A stretch of DNA of 64,000 bases from Lytechinus pictus (Eukaryota > Echinodermata > Echinoidea > Temnopleuroida > Toxopneustidae). The stretch is taken from NCBI RefSeq assembly GCF_037042905.1, contig NC_087252.1, forward strand, positions 3,533,501 through 3,597,500, given 5' to 3'. Both the position numbers and the translations under genes were made by a program. This document shows positions 38,801 to 50,800 of the stretch, piece by piece. The stretch's first letter is position 1, and the number at the start of each line of letters is the position of its first letter. Below the pieces are notes generated by a model. That model was not told where the DNA came from. It saw nothing but the letters and a program-made list of their open reading frames with translations, and made no database searches.

Positions 38801-41800
38801 CTACATAGAATCGTTAAAAGGTATTACCCGCGTAAGTATCCAGAATCCCGGAAAACTTTCCTGTAGAATTTTGTAGAAACAGACGCGATGCGGTTTATTG
38901 ATAAACTGCTTCAAGCAAAATATGGTTTCTCATAACCATCTCTGAGAGGTGGTTATTGCCATGTTAATCCGTTTAACTTTTCTGTAAAAACACACGGCAA
39001 AATAGCGTATCGTGTCTGGCGGAAGTGCTTAATCCCAAAAGTGCAATTTCGCAGTACATAAATTTGCACATTCTGGCCTTTTCGATCTCGCCAGCTGATC
39101 ATGCAACACGTATACCTGCTACATTGAGTGAGATCTACCACAAATTATGAAAATTTTCCTAAGAAGATGCAATTTTGGACATATGTACAATGCAACGTGA
39201 GGTTATAGGTTGAATTTTCCGATTTCCGCCGTATTTGCAATGCGAAAAGCGAGTTAATCAGATTATTCGGTTTGTAGAAGCAGGTTGGTTTAAGGGCGAT
39301 AAGGTTTTTCGAGTCCAGAAAAGATAAATCCTTTTTAATGATTTTCTGTAGAAACATGCCAAAAGTTTATCATAAATACATTAAAGATACATAAAGGAAT
39401 AAATAATATCTATATCAAAAATAGAATATATAGAATAATAAAGAATATATCATGAAAATAGAAAAAAAACAAGAAAAATAGCGACATCTTTTTTTAATAT
39501 TTTGCAAATCATATAGAAAATAATTCTTAGTAGCACATCTATTTTTTAACTATTTCCCATAGTTCAAATATACAAGATTCCCACTTATTTATTTTTTGTC
39601 TATTTTTTTGTTGTGTTGAATCAGATGAATAACTCAACTATGTGTGAGAAATAATATAATTTTTGTCTTACACAGTATATCAGTAGTCAATCGTAATTTT
39701 TTACAACCTAGCTTGGACAAAATTTGAATTCATATAATACAAAAAAATATATAAATTGGGATCTTGTATATTCATGAGGACTTGCAGAGAACAGTTTTAC
39801 CAAAAAATAACAACTTTAATTCGTCATAATTTCGTTAATCCTCATTCAATTTTGATGAAATTTTCAGTGTTTTTTTTTGTCTGATGTACTCTTTGAATTT
39901 AAATCACATAACTTTCAGTCTAGAGTACCTAGCCCTTCAATCAAATGGGTTGGACGACCGGTTACATTTTACATATAACATAGTAGAATGAAGGGTCCAT
40001 AGAAAGAAAGCATGAGGAAAGGGGAGATTTAGGTAGGAAGAGAATTAATCAGAAAAGCATAATGTTGACAATTTCGTTAAAATCTGATAACAAAGTCTTT
40101 GATTTGAAGGTTTAGCAACATTTTGGGAAAAATTACTGGAATGTGCACATGATCGTCAGGAATATGTGTTAGGCTTATGTTATAAAATGAAATCATAATA
40201 ATTTCATATTTTCGTACACGTGTGTATGATATGTCCCACGTAGCATAAAATGATTTCAAGCAATGCATGTGTTTACATTAAATAAATCTTCACTTCACTT
40301 TTTAGTTCTTGGAGGTCAAAATGTGAATAAACATGACTTCTTGTTATAAAATACAAAAGAACAAGTGGGAGTATGACATCAGCTTGTTAACTGTGGGTGC
40401 GTCGTGGTCTAGTGGTTCTGACTCTCACCTTTCAACAGAGTGTCGTGGGTTTGAATCCTAGCAATGGTGTTTTCCTTCAGAAACTGCGTACCCGGCAAGA
40501 TTAATTTCTTGCAGCTGTAATAAGGAATATGGGATGAAAACAATGCAAAGGACAGTATGTCAGCTACGGGTTCAAAACATCAATGCTTGTCGTGCGTGCA
40601 AGCTTTCTTGAGAAATTGATATATTTTTCTAAAATATCGAGAAATTTGCATAATACACTACCCTTCAATTGAATAGTACCAATTAACAAATATCAACAAA
40701 ACATTTTGTACAATATAATAAAGAAATTCATGTTTAACCATAGATTAGCAGAAAATAACCCGTTATATTAATGGGAGGTTGCCCAAATGATGACAAATAC
40801 CATACCACATGCATACCTGGGGCCAAAGTGTCCACCCCCCCCCCGCCAGCATATTGATTTTTTTCCAGGGGGGGGTGTTAGAAAGGACGTGTAATCCTAT
40901 AAATGGGGATGACATTTGGTCTTTTTCAGCATTTTTACCATTCCTCACAAGTTGTTTTTTCAGCTATGCCACTGCAGGAGTACAATCTGTTTTATTTAAT
41001 GAAGCTTTGCAATTTTTTCCACTGAAGTGAATTCTTACACAATTACCTTTCACAAACTCCAGTTGTTTTCTTGTAAACGGTTTTCTGTGTTCAACACCTG
41101 TATTTTCCTTCCCAGATAATCCTGGACCATCTACATTATCATCCAGTGTATCCGTCGTCCAATCTTAAATGAAATAAAATCAATTTGAGTGTTGGAAAAT
41201 ATGCATGTGCAGATAAAAACAAAAATATAATACTAATATAGTAAAACTTTCTTTAAGCTCCAAAATGCAATGATTCACTCATATACAGCATCATGATAAT
41301 TTTTATTTCAACATATGCAGCAAATTCACTTGAAAATATGTTTGAAATTGATGTCACAGAAATAAAATTCCCCCACCAAAGATTTTCTGTGTGACGTGTG
41401 TGTGCATGCTGGAAATATATAGATCAATATAACACAGTTACTCTGCTGCGTAACGTGTTTTGATCAGCAATCATGTAGATATGCAAGAGAAAATTATCTA
41501 ATAGAAAAAGAATGATCTGAAGTCATATTTCCAGAGCAGCAGTTTTCAAAAGGTAGGCCTAATCAATTAATTGATAACATTCAATATGATTTTCTTTTCT
41601 TGGTATTGACAATCACAGTAACGGATCCAGATGGGCACAATTGACCTGTGCCCCCCCCCCCCCTTGAGAGCAATAGTCAATGGCCCGAATTCAAAAAGGT
41701 GGTTTTGAAAACCCCGGTTGAGTCTATGTTTTATGGAGATTTCCTGTATAAATTAAGCTTATTTACAGCGTATATCAAAATATGTCCAATGTTGATGCGC

Positions 41801-44800
41801 GCTTTTGTCACAGTGCGCCAAATTGACGCCTGTTGCCGTGGTTATCCACGCTATTTTAATCACGAGTCCACTGTTTTGAATTAATGAGTCCACTCTTCAA
41901 ACAGTGGACTCATGAATAAAATAGCATATCTAACCATGGTAACAGGCGTCAATTTGGCGCACTGCGACAAAAGCGCGCATCAGAATTGGACATTTTTTAT
42001 ACACGCGCCAGATACGTGCTAAATTAAGCGTAATTTATACAGGAAATCTGCATACACCATGGACTCAACCGTGGGTTTTCAAAACCACCTTTGTGAATTC
42101 GGGCCTATGTGTTTAATGTAAATATGGCGTCTTTACACAAGTGTGTCCCTCCTTTTGAAAGTTACAGCAAATATTTCTAACGGAAATATATACCGTGTTT
42201 ACACTTAATCGGCTTTTTCATAACGTGTAAAACACGATTAACTTGCATCGGCTCGCGGTTCAGAATCAGCAATTTGCACCACCAAAGTAGTAGGTTCAGA
42301 ACCGCGAGCCGATGCAGAATCGGCTTTTTTACTACGTGTAAACAGAAAGCCGATTCTGCATCTGCAATTGGTGCGCATTTCATTTACTTTACCATTGTGA
42401 CATAATTGTAAGCGCACGGATCCAGCGTTGTCTTTATTATGGCGTATTTTGTTGGTCAATACACAGGTCAATACACAGTATGCCCACCATTTTTCCAAAC
42501 ATCACGATCGGGAACGGCGGTATTTTGGCTCCATTCCCGATATTATCGTAATGGTGGGAGCCATGCCGGGGTGGAATTCAGAGACCAGTGAGTTGGGGGG
42601 ATTTTCCCCAGGCCAAGCCGGTCCGGGTTGAGAGCCAAAACAGCGAAGATCAGAAGCTGTTATGTCTCCGAAAAATACCAAATAAATACCAAGATAATGT
42701 GACCATTTACCACTATTCATGAACCAAGCTCATCTATTTTCTCGAATAATCTAACTTAATTCATCCTTTACATGAATTTCAGCCACTTTGAGCAGTGGAA
42801 ACAGCATTATTTTAGCTTTGATCTCGACGTCTTAGTTAAAATTCTTAGTCAGATTTTGCCAAACGAACGCAGAGGGCAGCAACACTGTTGACTTCATGTT
42901 TGCGCGTTGTAATCGCTAACTTCAGCAAATATCCAAATAAATATACGGTGGAGTGAGACCCTAAATCTGATAACTCGAATGATGAAATCATGGTGGAAGC
43001 CGGAATAAAGATGTTCCTGATGCTCAGTGAATTGATTCGGACAAATATTTAGGTTAAATTAGTTCGCTAACATCGCAGGGTACGAAAGTGCATTAGGGAT
43101 TAGCGGGGCCAGGTTTTTCTTAGGGCTGCAGCAGCGGTGTTGAGCGGTGGCTCCGAGTTCCGGGCCGATCCAGGACCCAGAATTTTTTTTGCTAAACCTT
43201 CCGGTCCGGGCTCAAGCCAGGTTATCTTTGCGGGCCCCAACATTAAACACTACGTTATCGTTCAAATTCTCAGTCAGACATCACTTTGCTTGGCTTTGCC
43301 ATTATTTATAAGGACTGAAGTTAGCGACCAAAAGATTTGCCTGCGGCAGTTTGCATGATTTGGTTACGAACTTCAGTCCATATCAAAATTACGGCAAAGC
43401 AACGCATGAGGATTCAAACAATGACGTAGAGATCGAAGCCGATAAACAGCTGTTCCCGATATTCGGAAAAGCGGTGGGCATATGGACATTCAAATGCAAT
43501 TCAGACTTGATATGACATTTGAGAACAACATTTGGTGGTGAATTTTGCTCGAAGTTGGTCGGTGCGAAATTAGCGCCCAATCCCACGGAAAAATCCCAAG
43601 GAAAAAATTCAGAAATTGTGATTTTAGTCAGCTGGCATGGCTGAGTTCAGATTAGTATAGGCCCTTTTTTGGGGGGGATACATTTACATATACTATGTAA
43701 ACTACGAATTTTGTTTACAAACGTCAAAAACTATGCCAATTTTTATATTTGAACAAATTATATCGTATTCATATGTAATAAATATTCTAAAAAACCTTAG
43801 GCCTAACCAAGAAGAAAATATCACATAACTCACAAATACCAAATCCCGCCATGTTTTCAGAACACTTCTTGATTTATCATGGAATATTTCTCTGCCTCAA
43901 TTGCTAAAATATGTTAATTCCAAACAGTTGTAGGTTTTCTCTGAATAATTGCAGTTTCTCTAGAAAGATTGAATAGGAATCGTTTGTCACTCTCTCCAGT
44001 CACAGTTCCGCAGACAAAGTGCACATTTTACCATTGAAATTGCATGCGCAATAAGTGGTGCGTAGCTTTTTAGGGCCTGCGTAGCCTTTAATGCTTTATT
44101 TTATGTTTTAAAATTTAGGACACCTTACCATGTTTCACCTTAATACTACCATGTCCATGTCATCTTAATTTACCAACATTATCTACCAACAACAACAAAT
44201 TATAGGCCTCATTCCAGAGCAATATTTTTCGGCAAGGTTTCCATTTCAGTGAAACAATGTCAATGTTGTGCAGTAACCAATGGCCTAATTGACACTTTGA
44301 CACTCAATGTCATGACAGTACTGCACTGTACAGCATTAATTTAACAAGTCATTCATTCATAAATTCATACCGCCGATATTCAGAGATGGTTTTGTAAAAC
44401 ATTGAAAATAGATATCAGGCCATACTAGCGAATTACTACTCAATGACAATAATGCTCGGCTCAGCTCACCTCAGCCTATACAAAGCATATTAACGCACCC
44501 CATAATCCATTTCGCCAGAGACAGGCGTGTCCCGGCCCGCGCCAACGGGGCAGTGGCGGTACGGTGGCAGTGAAACCCCGTGGCAGTACAACGACATCTA
44601 ACAGTAACACTAACGGTAACATTCTAGAAAATCAGGCCGAGCCACTAACTACGAAAACAATATCAAAGAAAATTGTTATCTAACTTACTGTTTAGCGTAT
44701 TCTGCGAATGAATTTGAAGTCGTTGTCCGAATCTGACCTGTGTTCCTTTAGTTTATGATGAATTATAGACGGACTTCTGAACAGCAAAACAGTGGTTGAT

Positions 44801-47800
44801 CGGGTTCTTTTTTCAAATATTGCAATTGGCGGTTACATGCGTACGTGCGCGCGCGCGTGCGAGAACAATACTTACATACATAGAGCGAGCTAGCTAGCAG
44901 CGCAGCCAACACATCCCGATATTGGGGGGGGGGTAAATCAAGACCAAATCAGGGGGAGGGGGCTTCTTAGCCAAGATACATCCCGATATGGGGGAGGAGT
45001 GAATTGCATGTATAAGACCAAATCAGGGGTGTCTTTTTCTTGATTGGTTCTGGGTTGGCAATTAACCATGCAGTCAATTTTTGCCACTGCTTATCCTTTG
45101 AAAGGATCTATGAAAAAAGTAATTTTGCTCAATTTTTTTCTGTTCTATAATTCCATGTCTTTCTTTTTTTTCTTTCCATTGTCTTTTTTTTCTTTTTCCT
45201 TCTTTTTTTCTGTTCAGTCTTTCTTCTTTTCTTTGTCTTGGTCTTTTTCTTTTCTTTTTTTAAATTTATTTTTCTGTTTTTCGATATATATATTTTTTAC
45301 TTATTTCTTTTTTTCCTTTTCTCTCTTTGTTTAATTTCGCTTTTGTTTTGATTGCAATTGAGAATTTCGTTCATTAGATTTTTTTCTGTAACATATTGTA
45401 CTAGCCTGGCGGCAGGGAATTTTGATATACTGGGGGGGGGGGCAAGACAATAACAGACAAATCATTTCAATTAAGCAAGTAATGATCGGCCTAGAATAGC
45501 TCTCCTCTTTATAAACACCATCCATGAGTGAGAAAAAATAATTAAAACACAATTTGTAAAGAAAAAAAAAGAGGAACGGTTTATGATCAAAAGCAGTAGT
45601 AGCGATATATAAATTGGCCGGGAGGGGGCTTTGGTCGTTGCAGACCAAAATCAGGGTTTGCCGATGGGAATTTCAATAGGGGTTGGGGGAGGAAGACAAC
45701 CAACAGTGAATTCATTTTAAGCAAAATAATGACCTATGGGACATTGCAAGAAACTTGCAATTGAACGCAAGTCAATTTCAAACTCCAAAATCAATTGAAA
45801 GTCTTACTTTTCATTGCAAACTTGCAACTGATTTATTGTTTCTTCCATCAATAAATCTAAAAATTGGTTTACTTTAGATGAAATTAGTCTATCACTTGTA
45901 AATTTGCAACCGAATTTTGGGATTGACTGCAAATATTTCCTTGCAACACCCCATAGCTCTCTTTATAAAAAGTGGCCATAATTAAATAAGAAAATTAATT
46001 TAAAAATAGAACAAAACTTTAAAGAAGGGGGGGGGGCGTTACATAAAAAAACTGTATACCGTACAGATAGGAGAGGTGGTGTGCCGTTCAAATTATACCA
46101 AGAAACAAAAAGAGAAAAGAAAGGATGGTGAAATGTACAATTTTCTATTTAGTACGATACACATCTTGTTCATGCTCTTTAAAACTTGCATGTTTTAATT
46201 TCAAGATTTTTACGGTAAATGATGATTATATTCTTCCCTTTCGGGAGCGGCTGTGAAATAATTTGTCCGTTGATATTAAGGTACAATAAAATCCTTTTTA
46301 TCAAATAAGATTTCATTGACTCCTTTTATTTTTGCACTCAATGCATCAGATATAAATTTAGAAGGTAATATGTACAATTGTAAAATATAACAAATTAATA
46401 GTATTGTATTTTAAGCACTGGTTCAATGATATTTAAACACATATAGGCCTTTTACTTAATAAAGACAAAGACAATTTAAAAGAATGCAACAGACCATGTT
46501 TGCCATCATGAGCGAATGGGCCTGATTTGGGGAAGCTGCTCGCATAAAAGTCACAACTCAAAAATTTTAATAATTCTAATTTTTAATCTTTGATTTTTTT
46601 TTCTTTAAATCTTCGGAATTATGTTATTGGGTAATGCAATTGGGCATACCATTCACCATTAACATAAATAGCATTCATTAGGCACACACCGCTAAGCCAC
46701 AATTGCGTTACAATTATCCAACAACTATCCATTAATTATACCACTATATAGGCACATGCTACTGAGACACCATATTGGGCATATGGTATACCATTACACA
46801 TATACCACTGAGACTATTGGACACCACTGAGACACCATTGGGTTTATGGTATACCATTCACCATACCAATCATATCATTATAGAGGCACATACTACTGAG
46901 ACACCATTGAATACGACTGAGACACCATTGGGTATATGGTATACCATTCACCATACCAATCATACCATTAGAGGCACATATACTACTGAGAGTCTGAGAC
47001 ACCATTGTATACCACTGAGACACCATTGGGTATGGTATACCATTCATCATACCAATCATACCATTAGAGGCACATACTACTGAGACACCATTGTATACCA
47101 CTGAGACACCATTGGTATATGGTATACCATTCACCATACAAATCATACCATTAGAGGCACATACTACTGAGACACCATTGAATACCACTGAGACACCATT
47201 GGGTATATGGTATACCATTCATCATACCAATCATACCATTAGAGGCACATACTACTGAGACACCATTGTACACCACTGAGACACCATTGGGTATGGTATA
47301 CCATTCATCATACCAATCATACCATTAGACACATACCACTGAGACACCATTGGGTATATGGTATACCATTTACCATTAAATAAACTACCAATTACCATTA
47401 AGAACTTACCATTGAAACACCACTTAAATACCATTCGCGTACCATTTACCATTCAGATCACCATTCAACTACCATAAACTACCACTTACCATTAAGAACT
47501 TACCATTGAAACACCAATTAAATACCATTCGCGTACCATTTACCATTCAGATCACCATTCAACTACCATTCGCCACCATTCAAATACCATTGGCGATTTT
47601 TATAAGGGATAACCTATGGGAAATTCAAAGTTGCAGTTTTTTCGCCGTTTTGAAAACGGCTAGAAAAGGGCGAAGAAAGGGAGAATTTTTGGAGAAAAAA
47701 CGGCCAAAAAACGGCTACATTAGGTTTCCTATGTAAACATTGAATTATTATGGAGTGCCATCATTGTTCAATATAAGCGGAGCTATTGATTTCCCCATGA

Positions 47801-50800
47801 AAACGGCGAGAAAACGGCGAATGTTAAGGACAAGGATCCTGTTAGAGGAGTGAAGATACTGAGAGAAAACGGCTAATAAACGGAGAGAAAAGGGCTAGAA
47901 AACGGAGACAAAAGGGCGAATGGGTAGTAAGGTGTGTGTTGCATAAAAGGGAGAGAAAAGGGCGAGAAAACGGAGACAAAAGGGCGAATGGGTATAAGGC
48001 GTGCAGTGCATAAACGGAGAGAAAATTGTGAATGGGTCCCAAGGAGTGCATTGCTCGAAAGGGAGAGAAAGTGGCGGGACAACGGAGAGAAAAGGGCAGA
48101 TGAGTAGTAAGAGGTGAGAGCATGAAACAGAAAAAAAGGTTAGAAAAAAAAAGAAAAGGGCGAATGGGTAGTACGAAGTGCATTGCATAAAATGGCAAAA
48201 AGAAATGTGAAAATGCGCGATATGCATTGAGAAAAAGTGACTATAAAACGTAGAATATATATTTGCAATTTTTCTGCCAACTTAAGATTTTCTGAAGAAC
48301 TCCTTTTGGAAATAAGCTCTAGTTTTCATGGGTAATATTTATTAATAATTCTCATTTCATTCATGTAAACAATTTTGTATATTACTTCCGGGGGGGGGTT
48401 ACGCCTTCTTTCATAAATCTTATTTACATATTGTATAGGCCTACTACATTAATTGTTTTATTTCAACATTTTTTATATTTCATGTGGAATTTGATAAAAT
48501 GTCAATCAGATGAAAATAAAATTTAATTGAATTGGATTGAAACTTCTTTGAATACTTTATTTTTTACTCTTATTTTCCCTTCTTCATGGGCGGGAACCCG
48601 AGGGGGACGTGTCCCTCACTTTTTGGAAAGGGGGGCATAATATCAAATCCCCCTCTACTATTTGTGGTCTTTTATGATGGAGAACAATAAATCATTCAAA
48701 GTCGAATGTAGTTAAAGAGCTTAAATTTGCCCTATTTACTAAAAAAATGCAAAATTTCTCACGCCGAATATTGGCACGCAGGTTGTCAGGGAAGTAATCT
48801 ACAAAATTGTATCGTAATTTGTTTCATGCAAATCGCTATTAAGTAATTATGCTAATTCATGCGTAATTAGTAGGCAAAATCATACTTTTTCCTCTAACTC
48901 CCTTTATAAAGTTTAGAATGTTCTATTTTTTTTTTGTATAAGAACTCTTTGTCTACATGAACAAAATTGTGATATCAGATCAATTTCTTATGTCTTATTG
49001 TTTTTTGCAATTCCGTATGTATTTCTTTTGTTTTTTACTTTTTGTTTTTCATTATTTTTTCAATTAAATTTGTTTGGGACTCTTCTGACAGAGCTGCCAA
49101 CCGTAACGTTTTTTTGTTTTTTCAGCTTTTGTTTTGAGTGAAAATAAGTCTTCTCGTGTTCGCACCGATAACAAGAAGACAAGACAATGGGAATAGAGAT
49201 GGTGTGATGCCGCGATGTTCATTTTATTAAAGTTTGACAATGTTTCACCTTCAAATTTTATTTGTTTCTAAAACATTTTAGTTTTCTAACAATTTTTAAA
49301 TATATTATAAAAAAGACAAATATCAGTAAGATTTTTTTGTTAGATGATTACATTTGTTTTGTTTGCTTGAAGCTTAAATTTTTGTTTCCTCTGTAATTCT
49401 TTCTTCATTTCTTTCTTTATTGCTTTCTTTCGTTCATTTTCTTTCTTTTCTATCTTTTTTCTTCATCCTTTCTTCTATCCTTCCTGCTTGTTTTTTTTTG
49501 TTCTATCTTATTTCAAATCTTTCCTAGCTTTCTTTCCTGATCCTTTTTTTCTTCCCTTCCTTCCTTTTCTTACTTTCCTTTTATTTCCTTTCTTCTTTCT
49601 TTCCTTATTTTCTTTTTGGTTCCCTTCCTCTCCTCTTCTCTTTTCATTCTTTCTGTCATTCCATCCTTTCTTTCATTCTTTTCTTGCTTTCACTCTCGCA
49701 TGATAATGCGAAAGGCACTTTTCATGTTCCTGATGCTGCAGTCACATTTCCACTACCGCGGCTATGGCGAGTCGAAAACAGCCGTTTTATTAATGTGTAG
49801 ATGGTACAAAAAAGTCTTAACGGATGTTTTTGACCCGCCATAATTAAGGGAAATGTGACTGGGCCATTGGTCATGTAAGTAGTATCCAACAAACCACTTC
49901 GATATATTTTAATTCTTGGGGAGGCATACATCAGCCTCCATGATGTCATGAGCTGGTTCGATCTCGTTGATATATTGGTCAAAACTGTGTTTTATAGTGT
50001 TAAAATGCACGTGAGCTACTTCGTTTTATAGGAAAGATAACTTTTAAAATGTATAACAGAAGCTTTGGAGTGAATGCCCTAGCTGCATGTTGCGACTTCA
50101 ATGGGGTCAATTAATTACACGTCTCGCACGTTTTGTGAACAATGGAAGGTGTGAATGAAGGTGTGAAGATTGCAGTGAACACCTAACAATAGGAAGAATC
50201 TGTTTCAATTTAAGTTACGCAATGATCACTTGTGATCTCTCGTTGTGTTTCTTCAACCCGGATGAATCCCCCAAACCACATTGTCCAATCACGGACCTAC
50301 TACAATAGTCAGCGTTTGTGAAAACGGAATGATAATCGAGGATGATAGTGTATTTTTGATGTAATTAAATAATGATAGTGGTGATAATGAAGGGGGATAA
50401 AGAGGAAGAAGAGGACGAGAATGATGGTGGTGGTAATGATTTTGATGGCGGTGATGATGATGACGATAACATAATTATTTTTTTTCTTGATAAACATATT
50501 GTGTGTGTAAATTTATAAAAAAGGAGGAAATTTTCTTTTTAAGAATTATGATATAAAAAGGACAAAGGACAAAGAAAAAAGATTAGACTTATATTATAAT
50601 TTCTGAAACAACTGGGTCTGGAAAAAAGACTTTTTCTCGAAAGGGTGCGGCCATTCCCACTTCGCAAACGCAAACGATCGTAACAAGCCCAAGATAAAGA
50701 AAATAATACAGTACAGTATAATTGAATACATTTAGCACATTGCAGCATCTTTCCAAGAGAAAAATGATGAAAAAAAAATCATATTTATGAAGTATCAATT

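Larger units (their letters stand above)
36929..47608. mobile_element. element C: D-like unit nested in B, ACCATT arrays
   Basis: Left CCCTTATAAAAAAAATTG and right, inward, CCCTTATAAAAATCGCC, each leading into AATGGTAT. AT flanks each side (36927-36928 and 47609-47610). Length 10.68 kb. ~1 kb arrays of ACCATT words lie inside both ends. The interior has a promoter/first-exon-like block and one exon-like frame, both minus strand, plus MITEs, a foldback and a SINE. Same design as D. Confidence 0.7.
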
